From: Caulobacterales bacterium
GTDB lineage: Bacteria; Pseudomonadota; Alphaproteobacteria; Caulobacterales; Caulobacteraceae
Length of the DNA stretch: 64,000 nucleotides
NCBI GenBank assembly: GCA_019510435.1
Contig: JAEKKJ010000020.1
Coordinates: forward strand, 1-64,000
Reading direction: 5' to 3'
Below, one piece after another: positions 55,550 through 63,781 of this stretch (position 1 is the stretch's first letter; the number at the start of each line of letters is the position of its first letter). The notes beneath the pieces are model-generated. The model was not told the origin of the DNA and did not search any database. It worked only from the letters and a program-made list of their open reading frames with translations. A program made the position numbers and the translations under genes.

Positions 55550-55762
55550 ATGGCGTCGAAAGCTCCCCCGATCCCCCCCGAACAGCGCGCGCATCCCGGC
55601 GACAAGCCGGACGTGGAAGGCGCCGACATCGGCCGCCGCGACCGCACCACCGGCGACCAGTCCGAGCAGCCGGGCGACAGCGACATCAACCTCAAGGAAC
55701 AGGGTCGCCACGGCAACATCAACCAGAACACCCACCACCAGGGCTACCAGCAGGACCGCTGA
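55550..55762 (+). CDS. Small disordered hydrophilic protein
   Basis: The product has 70 residues, with almost no hydrophobic residues and rich in Asp, Gln, Gly, His and Asn (ending HGNINQNTHHQGYQQDR). ATG at 55550 follows AAGGAGGA, a strong ribosome-binding site. Similar small disordered proteins occur in rhizobia and Caulobacterales. The function is unknown; a stress or desiccation role would be a guess. Confidence 0.72.
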   Translation: MASKAPPIPPEQRAHPGDKPDVEGADIGRRDRTTGDQSEQPGDSDINLKEQGRHGNINQNTHHQGYQQDR

Positions 55763-55763
55763 C

Positions 55764-55994
55764 ATGCCGGACAAGCACCCGAACACCGAACGCTGGGGCG
55801 GCCCCGGCGCGAGCCACGAAGACCGCACCGAGCGGCCGCCGAAGCGCCGCGACCCGCGCGCCCCGGGCGAGCCCACCAACACGCCCTTCAGCCACGTGTC
55901 CGGCGGCGGCGGCGAACGCGACCGCCACCACGGCCACGACGCCAAGGCCAAGCGCGACACCGAGGAGAACAGCGTCCAACGGGCCAAGCCGTAA
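55764..55994 (+). CDS. Small disordered basic hydrophilic protein
   Basis: The product has 76 residues, Arg/Pro/Gly/His-rich (RTERPPKRRDPRAPGEP, HVSGGGGERDRHHGH). It starts one base after the stop of the preceding small gene and is surely co-expressed with it. No family recognised; probably intrinsically disordered. Confidence 0.68.
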   Translation: MPDKHPNTERWGGPGASHEDRTERPPKRRDPRAPGEPTNTPFSHVSGGGGERDRHHGHDAKAKRDTEENSVQRAKP

Positions 55995-56004
55995 TTCGGC
56001 AGCC

Positions 56005-57015
56005 CTACGCCCGCCCGATCCCGGCGTAGCCGCGGACGCTCATTGGCGCGAAATGGGCGCGGTAGTCGGCCGGGGTCATGCCGGTGCTGCGCTTGAAGAG
56101 GGCGCGGAAGAACGCCACGTCGTCGTAGCCGACCTCCACGCTGATCTGCTGCACCGGCTTGGCGTCGCGTTCCAGCATGGCCTTGGCCGCCTCGACCCGC
56201 AGGGCCTGCAGGTAGGCGCCCGGCAGGCGGCCGGTGGCGGCCTTGAAGTGGCGCACGAAGGTCTTGGGCGCAAGGCCCGCGCGCTCGGCCAGGTCCTGGG
56301 TGGTCAGCTCCTCGCGGAAAGCCCCCTGCAGATAGGTCTCCACCTCGCGGATGCGCGCGTCCTCGTGCGGGCGCGAGACCGGCAGCATGGCGTAGCCGCT
56401 CTGGCTCAGCCGCGGCATCGGCAGCAGCAGCGACTTGGCGGTCTGCACCGCCACCTCGTGGCCGCACAGCTTCTCCACCAGGTAGAGGCTGAGATCCATG
56501 GCCGCGTAGAGGCCGCCCGAGCACAGCAGCCGCGAGTCCTCGGTCACGAACAGCTCCGGCCGCCAGCAGACGCGCGGATAGCGGGCCGCCAACCCATCGG
56601 CCACCGCCCAGTGGGTGGTGGCGAGCCGGCCATCCAGCAGCCCAGCCTCGGCCAGGTAGGCCGCGCCCATGCAGACCCCGGCCACATAGGCGCCCTCGGC
56701 GTGCCGCTGCCGCAGCCAGGGCAGGAGCGCCCCATGCTGCGACAGCTTCAGGTCCAGGTTCAGGCCCGAGGTCGGCACCACCACGATGTCGCTGCGCGTC
56801 ACCGCCTCGATCGGCGCGTGGGGGGCAAGGCCCACGCCCTGCGGATTGCGCACGGGCGCGCCGTCCAACGACACCGTCGTCACCCGGAACGCCGGCTCGG
56901 CGGGTCGCCCGTGCAGGTCGTTCCACAGCGCGCCGGCGGCGTGGAAGATCTCCACCGGCACGATCGCCGTGGAGGACAGGCCGTCCTCCAGCAGCACCAC
57001 GGTCACGTCGAGCAC
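56005..57015 (-). CDS. GlxA family transcriptional regulator (DJ-1/PfpI plus AraC)
   Basis: The product has 336 residues. The DJ-1/PfpI-like N-terminal domain (about 1-180) keeps the nucleophile-elbow Cys in VAGVCMGAAYLAEAGLLDG and HW in ATTHWAVADG. The AraC DNA-binding domain (about 225-325) shows LTTQDLAERAGLAPKTFVRH and QISVEVGYDDVAFFRALFKR. The ligand is unknown. It shares its layout with the regulator at 58803-59738. Confidence 0.93.
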   Translation of the reverse strand: MLDVTVVLLEDGLSSTAIVPVEIFHAAGALWNDLHGRPAEPAFRVTTVSLDGAPVRNPQGVGLAPHAPIEAVTRSDIVVVPTSGLNLDLKLSQHGALLPWLRQRHAEGAYVAGVCMGAAYLAEAGLLDGRLATTHWAVADGLAARYPRVCWRPELFVTEDSRLLCSGGLYAAMDLSLYLVEKLCGHEVAVQTAKSLLLPMPRLSQSGYAMLPVSRPHEDARIREVETYLQGAFREELTTQDLAERAGLAPKTFVRHFKAATGRLPGAYLQALRVEAAKAMLERDAKPVQQISVEVGYDDVAFFRALFKRSTGMTPADYRAHFAPMSVRGYAGIGRA

Positions 57016-57067
57016 CAGCGTCCCTCCGTCCTGCCCGGAACGCCTACGCCAAAGCCGCGCCGCTGTC

Positions 57068-57340
57068 TCAATTGGCGGTGGCGGGATCGATCACGCCGCT
57101 GATCTCGGTGATCTTGGTGGCGGGGAAGCCGCTCAGCCGGGCATGCTCGCGGATCACGTCCTCGTCCTCGGCCAGGTAGACGCAGAAGGTCTTGTCGCCG
57201 GTGACGTAGGACTGCTGCCACTGCACCTTGGGCCCCAGCTGGCAGAGCGCCGCATTCGAGGTCGCCGCCGCGCCCTTCAGCTGGCCGCCGTCCATCTGGC
57301 CGACGCCGGGGATGTCGCGCTCGATCATGTACTTCTTCAT
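57068..57340 (-). CDS. DUF4242 domain protein
   Basis: The product has 90 residues. MKKYMIERDIPGVG, QWQQSYVTGDKTFCVYLAED and IREHARLSGFPATKITEI fit DUF4242, a small ferredoxin-like domain; one homologue is described as nickel-binding. ATG at 57340 follows GGGAGACC. The gene lies just upstream of the GlxA-type regulator on the same strand, so they may be co-transcribed. Confidence 0.88.
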   Translation of the reverse strand: MKKYMIERDIPGVGQMDGGQLKGAAATSNAALCQLGPKVQWQQSYVTGDKTFCVYLAEDEDVIREHARLSGFPATKITEISGVIDPATAN

Positions 57341-57497
57341 CGGAAGGTCTCCCTTGTTGTCCCGCAGACCCTGCGCCGTCCGGGACACGCGGGTAAGGCG
57401 GCGATCCGGACAATGAAGCGGGGCGATAGCGCCGCGGGGCGGCGGCAATGCGCGGGCGGCATTAGGCGCCGGCGCCGCGAGGGGCTATCTGCAGCCC

Positions 57498-58037
57498 ATG
57501 CTCAAGCTCGCACCCACGGCCCTCCTGCTCGCCATCCTCGCCACGGGCGCCCAGGCGCAGCCCGCCGGGGGCGCCTTCCCCAAGACGATCCCGACCGCTG
57601 GCGGCGAGGTGGTGATCCCGACGGATCGGGCGCAGGCGGCCTACGACCAGATCCACTATGCGCCGGCGCGGCGGGCCGGGGACTATCTCTACATCTCCGG
57701 CGTGATCGCGGGTCCGCGGGCGGGCGAAGGGCGCGACGCCGCGGCGTTCAAGGACCAGGCGCGCCGGGCTTTCCGGACCATCGAGGCCACGCTGAAGGCG
57801 GAGGGCCTGACCTTCGCGGACGTGACGATGATCAACAGCTTCCACGTCTGGAACGGCCCCGGCTTCACCGGCAGCCGCGAGGAGCAGTTCGCGACCTTCA
57901 GCGCGGCGAAGGACGAGTTCATGCCCGCGCCGCATCCGGCCTGGACCGCCGTCGGGACCACCGGCCTCCTGGCTCCGGACGGCGTGGTGGAGATCCAGAT
58001 GATCGCCTATGCGCCGAAGCGCGGAGGCCGCCGTTAG
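57498..58037 (+). CDS. Secreted RidA/YjgF-family protein without the catalytic arginine
   Basis: The product has 179 residues. The signal peptide ends about residue 21 (GAQAQ). The YjgF/RidA domain shows YAPARRAGDYLYISGVIA, TIEATLKAEGLTFADVTMIN and VVEIQMIAYAP. The position of the imine-deaminase Arg of RidA (normally PARST-like) reads PAWTAVGT, so the known activity is not expected. A periplasmic location is unusual for the family. Overlaps the convergent DJ-1 gene by 4 bp. Confidence 0.88.
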   Translation: MLKLAPTALLLAILATGAQAQPAGGAFPKTIPTAGGEVVIPTDRAQAAYDQIHYAPARRAGDYLYISGVIAGPRAGEGRDAAAFKDQARRAFRTIEATLKAEGLTFADVTMINSFHVWNGPGFTGSREEQFATFSAAKDEFMPAPHPAWTAVGTTGLLAPDGVVEIQMIAYAPKRGGRR

Positions 58038-58720
58038 GCCGGCGTCAGCCGGGCGGCCGCCGCCTCCACCGCCGCACGCCGGCTCTCGGCCATCGGGCCC
58101 ATGCGGGCGCGCACCTGGGCCAGCACCTGCGGCGGCGCGAGCTCCGGCCGGCCAGCGTTGAACGGCGGCGCGGGGGCGTATTCCAGGCCCAGCTGGATCG
58201 ACTGGGCGTAGGCCTCGCCCGCCAGCTCGGCCAGCAGCACCAGGGCGAAGTCGATCCCTGCAGTGACGCCGCCGCCGGTGATCGCGTTGCCGTCGCGCTC
58301 GACCCGCGCTTCGCTGACGATCGCGCCGAACGGCTTCAGGAAGTCCCGCCAGGCCCAGTGGCAGGCCGCGCGGCGCCCGGTCAGGAACCCGGCCGCCGCC
58401 AGGATCAGCGAGCCGGTGCAGACCGAGGTCAGGTACGTCGCGCCGGCGCCCAGCCGCCGGATCTGGGCCATGAAGGCCTCGTCCAGCATGGCGTCGGCCG
58501 TCCCAAGGCCGCCGGGGACCAGCAGCACGTCGCACCGTTCGACCTTGGCGAGGTCCGCCAGGCCGGCGAACCGCAGCCCCTCGGCCTCGATGTCCTGAGC
58601 GCCGAGCGAGGCCACCACCACGTCTGCGTTTGGCGTACGCACCAGCACCTGGTGCGGCCCCGTGAAGTCGAGGTGCGTGACGCCCGGATAGAGGGCGATG
58701 ACGATCTGGGTGCGCGACAT
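58034..58720 (-). CDS. DJ-1/PfpI family protein (isonitrile hydratase-like)
   Basis: The product has 228 residues. The elbow Cys lies in TSVCTGSLILAAAGFLTG and DFTGPHQVL is typical of the InhA-like (isonitrile hydratase) subgroup. There is no AraC domain. ATG at 58720 follows GGAGGG. It is divergent from a GlxA-type regulator that starts 82 bp away, a common regulator-target pairing in this family. Confidence 0.9.
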   Translation of the reverse strand: MSRTQIVIALYPGVTHLDFTGPHQVLVRTPNADVVVASLGAQDIEAEGLRFAGLADLAKVERCDVLLVPGGLGTADAMLDEAFMAQIRRLGAGATYLTSVCTGSLILAAAGFLTGRRAACHWAWRDFLKPFGAIVSEARVERDGNAITGGGVTAGIDFALVLLAELAGEAYAQSIQLGLEYAPAPPFNAGRPELAPPQVLAQVRARMGPMAESRRAAVEAAAARLTPA

Positions 58721-58802
58721 GGGGGGCCCTCCGGGGATTGACGCCGGCAGGCTAGGCGCGCCACGGTCTGGCTGGAATGCCATTGTTCCCACGGATCCTG
58801 CC

Positions 58803-59738
58803 ATGACCCGCACCCTCGCGATGGTGATCTTCCCGGGCTTCCAGTTGCTGGACGCCGCCGGCCCCATCGCCGCCTTCGAGATCGCCGAGCGCTATTGCCC
58901 GGGGGCCTATGCCCTGTCGGTGCTCGCCCCGGGCGGCGGCCAGGTGCGCAGTTCGTCCGGCGTCGCCTTCGCGGCCGAAGCGCTGGCAGACGGTCCGTTC
59001 GACACGGTGGTGATCTCCGGCGGCGACGGCACGCGCGCCCTGCCGCAGCTGGCCGAGATCGTCGCCTGGCTTCGGCGCACGCCGATCCGGCGGCCGGCCA
59101 GTGTCTGCTCCGGCGCCTATCTGCTGGCCGAGGCAGGGCTGCTGGACGGACGCCGCGCCACCACCCACTGGGGCCGCACCGACGACTTCGCGCGGCGCTA
59201 TCCGAAGGTGCGGCTCGACGCCGACCGCATCTTCATCCGCGATGGCGAGGTCTGGACCTCGGCCGGGATCTCCGCGGGAATCGACCTGGCGCTGGCCATG
59301 GTGGAGGCGGACCTGGGGGCCGAGATCGCCCGGCGCGTCGCCCAGCAGCTGGTGGTGCACCAGCGCCGGCCGGGCGGGCAGTCGCAGTTCTCGGCCCTGA
59401 TCGACCTGGGCGGCCGCTCGGGCCGCTTCAGTGAGCTGATGGACTGGATGCGCGGCCACCTCGGCGAGCCGCTCACCGTCGAGCGCCTGGCCGAGCAGGC
59501 GGCCATGAGCCCGCGCAACTTCGCCCGCGCCTTCGCCGCCGAGACCGGGACGACGCCGGCCAAGGCGGTCGAGCGCCTGCGCCTGGAGGCGGCCCGCACC
59601 GCGGTGGAGACCAGCCACGCGCCCATCGACCGGGTGGCCGAGCACGCCGGCTTCGGCGATCCCGAGCGCATGCGCCGCGCCTTCCTGCGCGCCTTCGGCC
59701 AGCCGCCCCAGGCCCTCCGCCGCGCCGCCCGCGCCTAG
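58803..59738 (+). CDS. GlxA family transcriptional regulator (DJ-1/PfpI plus AraC)
   Basis: The product has 311 residues. The DJ-1-like domain (about 1-185) has PASVCSGAYLLAEAGLLDG and ATTHWGRTDDF; the AraC domain (about 210-305) has LTVERLAEQAAMSPRNFARAF and DRVAEHAGFGDPERMRRAFL. It probably regulates the divergent InhA-like gene. Its TAG stop is supplied by the first base pairs of the adjacent palindromic element. Confidence 0.93.
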   Translation: MTRTLAMVIFPGFQLLDAAGPIAAFEIAERYCPGAYALSVLAPGGGQVRSSSGVAFAAEALADGPFDTVVISGGDGTRALPQLAEIVAWLRRTPIRRPASVCSGAYLLAEAGLLDGRRATTHWGRTDDFARRYPKVRLDADRIFIRDGEVWTSAGISAGIDLALAMVEADLGAEIARRVAQQLVVHQRRPGGQSQFSALIDLGGRSGRFSELMDWMRGHLGEPLTVERLAEQAAMSPRNFARAFAAETGTTPAKAVERLRLEAARTAVETSHAPIDRVAEHAGFGDPERMRRAFLRAFGQPPQALRRAARA

Positions 59739-59849
59739 AGCACGATGACGTTTGTCGGAATCGACAAACGTCTGAATCGTGCTCGTCGACCAAAAGTGAC
59801 GAGCCTGTTCTTCCCGTTTTGATGTTCCATCACAACGGGACAGGCTCTA
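59736..59849. repeat. Double-palindrome element filling the gap between two convergent genes
   Basis: Two compound hairpins. The first (59738-59784) has outer arms GAGCACGAT/ATCGTGCTC and inner arms GACGTTTGTC/GACAAACGTC. The second (59801-59847) has outer arms GAGCCTGT/ACAGGCTC and inner 12-bp arms with one mismatch. The element begins TAGAGC and ends GCTCTA, and its two ends provide the TAG stops of both flanking genes. Repetitive palindromes of this GAGC-ended kind are common in alphaproteobacteria. It may also act as a bidirectional terminator. Confidence 0.8.
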
Positions 59850-60395
59850 GGCCTTGCTCTCCAGCCGCGCCTTGAGGAGGCGGATCGCCTCGCCCTGGCG
59901 CTTGAGCAGCTCCACGATCTGCTCGTCGCGCAGGGCGTCCAGCTTGTCGTGCAGGTGCATGATCTCCAGCTCGGCGCGCAGGTTGACCACATAGTCGTGC
60001 TCGGCGGCCTCGCGGTCGCGCTGGGCGGCGCGGTTCTGGCTCATCATGATCACCGGGGCCTGGATCGCCGCCAGCATCGACAGCATCAGGTTCAGGAAGA
60101 TGAAGGGGTAGGGATCGAAGGTGATCCCCAGCCGCTTGCCGAAGACGTTCCAGATCATCCAGACCACGAGCACGACGGCAAAGGCGATGATGAAGCCCCA
60201 GGAGCCGCCGACCGCGGCGACCCTGTCGGCCAGCCGCTGGCCATAGGTGCGGTCGTCCACCTTGGCGTGCGGGCCGAGGCCGGTCGGCGCCTCGTTGGCG
60301 ATGAGGTCGATCACGCTGCGCTGGACCGGCGTCAGCTCCTCATAGGTGCAGGACAGCAACTGCCGGGCCAGGTTGTCACGCGCGTCTTCGGTCAT
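59847..60395 (-). CDS. DUF1003 membrane protein
   Basis: The product has 182 residues. Two transmembrane helices (about 68-88 and 98-118) enclose the family block YPFIFLNLMLSMLAAIQAPV followed by IMMSQNRAAQRDREAAEHDY, diagnostic of DUF1003. The C-terminal helix (ELEIMHLHDKLDALRDEQI) is likely cytoplasmic coiled coil. The function of the family is unknown. Confidence 0.92.
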   Translation of the reverse strand: MTEDARDNLARQLLSCTYEELTPVQRSVIDLIANEAPTGLGPHAKVDDRTYGQRLADRVAAVGGSWGFIIAFAVVLVVWMIWNVFGKRLGITFDPYPFIFLNLMLSMLAAIQAPVIMMSQNRAAQRDREAAEHDYVVNLRAELEIMHLHDKLDALRDEQIVELLKRQGEAIRLLKARLESKA

Positions 60396-60452
60396 CCGTT
60401 TGCTCCTCCGCCGCGCTCGCGGTGTAATCGGGACCTTCAGGGGGACTCAGCC

Positions 60453-61274
60453 ATGGCGGCAAGCGGCAAGGCGCAGGCGGACGGCCGGCGGGCCATCTTC
60501 ATCACCGGCGCGGCCAGCGGAATCGGCCTGGCCACCGCCCTGCGCTTCGCGCGCGAGGGGTGGTTCGTGGGGCTGGCCGACATCGACGCCAAGGGCCTGG
60601 CCCTGGCGCTGGAGGCGATCGAGCCGCAGAACGGCTCGACCCACGCCCTGGATGTGCGCCTGCGGTCGGCCTGGAAGCACGAGCTGGCCGCCTTCGCCAG
60701 GCTGACCGGCGGGCGGCTCGACGTGCTGCTGAACAACGCCGGCGTCGCCAAGGGCGGCTACCTGGAGCAGCAGCGGGCCGACGACGTCGACCTGCAGGTG
60801 GACGTGAACCTGAAGGGGGTCCTGAACGGCTGCCAGGCGGCCTTCGAGCTGCTGGCGGCGACGCCCGGCGCGATCCTGGTCAATGTGGCCTCGGTGGCCG
60901 GGGTCGTCGCGCCGCCGCGGATGAGCGTCTACGCCGCCACCAAGTTCGCCGTGCGCGGGCTCTCCGAGGCGCTGGAGGCCGAGTTCGCCCGCGTCGGGGT
61001 CGGCGTCCGCTGCATCATGCCCTGGTTCACCGACACGCCCCTGCTGGACAAGGCTGGCATGTCGGACAACGAGCACCTGCGCGTATCGCTGCGCCAGGAG
61101 AAGGTGCCCATCTACCCGGTGGAGGCGGTGTCGGACGCCATCTGGGCCGCCGTCACCGGCAAGCCGCAGCTGCACCACCTGGTCGGCGCCCAGGCGCGAC
61201 AGGTGGGCCTTTTGGCCCGCCTCGCCCCGAAGCTGGTCAGGAAGCGCCTGCGGACACAGGTTGAAGCCCTGTGA
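60453..61274 (+). CDS. Short-chain dehydrogenase/reductase (classical SDR)
   Basis: The product has 273 residues. Cofactor motif TGAASGIG, NNAG, Ser in NVASVAG and Y-x3-K in YAATKFA are intact; LADID after beta-2 suggests NAD(H). ATG at 60453 follows AGGGGGA. The 3' end overlaps the convergent SleB-like gene by 38 bp. The substrate is unknown. Confidence 0.94.
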   Translation: MAASGKAQADGRRAIFITGAASGIGLATALRFAREGWFVGLADIDAKGLALALEAIEPQNGSTHALDVRLRSAWKHELAAFARLTGGRLDVLLNNAGVAKGGYLEQQRADDVDLQVDVNLKGVLNGCQAAFELLAATPGAILVNVASVAGVVAPPRMSVYAATKFAVRGLSEALEAEFARVGVGVRCIMPWFTDTPLLDKAGMSDNEHLRVSLRQEKVPIYPVEAVSDAIWAAVTGKPQLHHLVGAQARQVGLLARLAPKLVRKRLRTQVEAL

Positions 61275-62154
61275 GCGCGGCGGCCTCGGCCGGCTTCGCA
61301 GGGGGCTGCTGAGCAGGCTTGGCCTTGGCGTCCGGCGCCGTGGCGACCGGCTGCAGCGAGGCCTCCACCGCCTTCTCCACTAGCGCCGGCTCCAGCCGCA
61401 GCTGCGGGATCTGGGCCTGAGGCTGGCTGGTCAGCACCGCCCGCTCGGCCAGGGCGTCCACGTTCAGGTCGCGGTGATAGGGCGAGGGCTTGTAGAACAC
61501 GTGCATCCCCACCGTGGCCACGCGCAGCATCTGAGGCGCCCAGTCCGGCGAGACGGTCAGGGTGTGGAAGTGGGTCGCCGCGCCGATATTGACCAGCGCC
61601 GCGCCGGCCAGCACCCGCGCCGCCACCTGCCGCGCCCGGTCCCAGGCCTCGCCCTCGCGGGCCTCATGCATGGAGCCGTCGCAGGCGAAGCTGAACTGGC
61701 AGCCGTGGCCCGCGCGCTGGAACACCACCGCACAGACGCTCTTGGGGAAATTCGGGTGCTTCACCCGGTTCATCACCACCTGGGCGACAGCCGCCTGGCC
61801 GCGGGCGCTCTCGCCGCGGGCTTCGTAGTAGACCGCGTCGGTCATGCACTCGAGGTCGGCGCGATGGTGCGCCTCGGCGGCCTGCTTGGGATCGCTGACG
61901 CGGACCGGAGCCGCGCCGGCGCCGTAGCGCGCCAGGCCGGCGCGCAGCCCCTCGCCCTGGGCGTCGAGGTAGGAGCCCGCATAGCCGCGGGCCACAGCGC
62001 CGGCCAGCCGCGCTGCGCGGGCCTGGTCGGCCGCGGGCCCGAGGGTCGCTGCGGCGAAGAAAATGGCGCCCAGGCCCAGGCCCATGCCTGTTCCCGACAA
62101 AACGGCGCCCGTGAGCGCACGCCAATCGGCGCGCACCTGGGATGCAAATGACAA
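61237..62154 (-). CDS. SleB-like cell wall hydrolase, membrane-anchored
   Basis: The product has about 305 residues. One N-terminal transmembrane anchor (VLSGTGMGLGLGAIFFAAAT) is followed by the hydrolase_2 domain with catalytic Glu in AVYYEARGESARGQAAVAQV, KHPNFPKSVCAVVFQRAG, CQFSFACDG and ATHFHTLTV. The C-terminal Ala/Pro-rich tail is probably unstructured. No ATG is available before the anchor; TTG at 62154 (GAGGA 10 nt upstream) is taken, with TTG 62196 and GTG 62136 as alternatives. It is a paralogue of the lipoprotein at 48528. Confidence 0.85.
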   Translation of the reverse strand: MSFASQVRADWRALTGAVLSGTGMGLGLGAIFFAAATLGPAADQARAARLAGAVARGYAGSYLDAQGEGLRAGLARYGAGAAPVRVSDPKQAAEAHHRADLECMTDAVYYEARGESARGQAAVAQVVMNRVKHPNFPKSVCAVVFQRAGHGCQFSFACDGSMHEAREGEAWDRARQVAARVLAGAALVNIGAATHFHTLTVSPDWAPQMLRVATVGMHVFYKPSPYHRDLNVDALAERAVLTSQPQAQIPQLRLEPALVEKAVEASLQPVATAPDAKAKPAQQPPAKPAEAAALTGLQPVSAGAS

Positions 62155-62629
62155 AACTGAACGGTCCTCAGCGGCGAGGGCGAACCTGCCCCCCAACTCA
62201 GATGTCGCCCCGGTCGCCCCTGCTCATGCTGGCAGCGTCCCGGCGGCAGGCCTGACCCCGAGTTCCGTAGTGGGGCAGGCGACGGCAAATGGTGAAGGGT
62301 TTATGAATGCGAGGCGGGGCGATGGCAAGAGTTTTTTGCGCTGCAGCATTAACCTTGGGCGTCGCGCTCCGGGTGAAAGAGCTCAACCGCCCAACCCACC
62401 GCGTTGAGAAAGCTGCACAATCGCGCATGCCTGCATCTGGCCTGCATCTAGACTGCCCAAAACCACCATTTCTATTTCAACGGTTCACGTTCACCTTTAA
62501 CCATGCGCCGACAAGCTTTCGCTCTTCAGACATGGCCGCGGCATGAACTGTGCATGCCCGGCTGCGGCGGCCTGTCGCATCTGCGCGCGCGCTGGGCCCG
62601 TACCTGCGGTCGAGGAACGGAAACCCACG
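62155..62629. other. 475-bp intergenic region between divergent genes
   Basis: No convincing gene. The part about 62440-62520 is AT-richer than the rest and may hold the promoter for the rightward genes. No operator palindrome or riboswitch was recognised. Confidence 0.45.
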
Positions 62630-62707
62630 ATGCGAAACCTGATCTTTGCTCTCGCCGCCCTGGTCGGCGTCCTGATGCTGGCGGCCGAGGCGGCGCGCGG
62701 CTTCTAG
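62630..62707 (+). CDS. Possible 25-residue membrane peptide
   Basis: ATG at 62630 opens a 26-codon frame ending at TAG 62705-62707. After MRN it encodes one hydrophobic helix (LIFALAALVGVLMLAAEAA) and RGF. A purine-rich GAGGAACGG lies upstream at longer than ideal spacing. It resembles the small hydrophobic peptides often missed by annotation but has no recognised family, so it is a candidate only. Confidence 0.4.
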   Translation: MRNLIFALAALVGVLMLAAEAARGF

Positions 62708-62763
62708 CCGGCGCGCGCCCGGCGGCGTATCACTGACGGCGTAAATCCATGGGGAGGACGCCG

Positions 62764-63681
62764 ATGATCCGCACTCTGATGGCGCTTGCCGCGGCGCTCG
62801 CGATCGCCGGCGCCGCCCAGGCCGCGCCCAAGGACGAGGGGCAGGCCAAGGGCCAGGACCGCTACGCCGAGAACCACGGGGTGAAGATCCACTATGTGGT
62901 GTCCGGCAAGGGCCCGCTGGTGGTGCTGATCCACGGCTTCCCCGACTACTGGGCCACCTGGAAGCCGTTGATGGCGGAGCTCAACGCCGCCGGCTACCGC
63001 ACCGCCGCCCTCGACCTGCGCGGCTACAACCTCTCCGACAAGCCGCAGGGCGTCGCCGCCTACGCCATGCCCAACCTGATCGGGGACGTGGCCGCGGTGA
63101 TCGGCGCCGAGCACCAGAAGGACGCCATCGTCGTCGGCCATGACTGGGGCGCGGCCATCGCCTGGCAGACGGTGCTGAACCGGCCCGAGCTGGTGAACCG
63201 CCTCGTCATCATGAGCGTGCCCCACCCCGCTGGCCTGGCCCGCGAGCTGGCCACCAACAAGGCCCAGCAGGAAGGCTCCAACTACGCCCGCAACTTCCAG
63301 AAGGAAGGCTCGGAGAAGTTGCTCACGGCGGAAGGCCTCGCCGGCTGGGTGAAGGACCCCAAGGAGAAGCCCGGTTATCTGGAGATGCTGCGCCGCTCCG
63401 ACTTCGCCGCGATGATGAACTACTACCGCGCCAACTATCCGCGGCAAGTGGGCGACAGCACAGCGCCGCCGCCGCAGTTCCCGCAGATCAAGGTCCCGCT
63501 CCTGGTGATCCACGGCATGAAGGACACCGCGCTCAATGCGGCCGGCCACGCCGGCGTCTGGGACCATGTCGACGCCGACACCACGATCCTGATGGTCCCC
63601 ACCGCCGGCCATTTCGTCCAGCACGATGCGCAGGCCCTGGTCGACCGCACGGTCCGCGACTGGCTGGTCGCCCGGCGCTGA
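62764..63681 (+). CDS. Exported alpha/beta hydrolase (epoxide hydrolase/haloalkane dehalogenase-like)
   Basis: The product has 305 residues. The signal peptide ends about residue 20 (GAAQAA). The fold shows the oxyanion segment LIHGFPDYWATWKPLM, the nucleophile Asp in VVGHDWGAAIAW (epoxide hydrolase type, Asp not Ser) and the catalytic His in PTAGHFVQHDA. Periplasmic hydrolysis of an epoxide or ester-like substrate is likely. ATG at 62764 follows GGAGG at 6 nt. Confidence 0.92.
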   Translation: MIRTLMALAAALAIAGAAQAAPKDEGQAKGQDRYAENHGVKIHYVVSGKGPLVVLIHGFPDYWATWKPLMAELNAAGYRTAALDLRGYNLSDKPQGVAAYAMPNLIGDVAAVIGAEHQKDAIVVGHDWGAAIAWQTVLNRPELVNRLVIMSVPHPAGLARELATNKAQQEGSNYARNFQKEGSEKLLTAEGLAGWVKDPKEKPGYLEMLRRSDFAAMMNYYRANYPRQVGDSTAPPPQFPQIKVPLLVIHGMKDTALNAAGHAGVWDHVDADTTILMVPTAGHFVQHDAQALVDRTVRDWLVARR

Positions 63682-63781
63682 GCCCGGCCAACGCCCGCTG
63701 CTGCCAGGAAGCTGTCAGCAGCCCTGCGGCAAGTCATGCGCTATGGTGGCCAAACTCCAGTCCCGACCCCAAGTTGAGGTC

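Noticed and set aside
63682-63781. LexA box before uvrB
   Set aside because: uvrB is SOS-controlled in many bacteria, but no GTTC-N7-GTTC is present in the visible upstream region.
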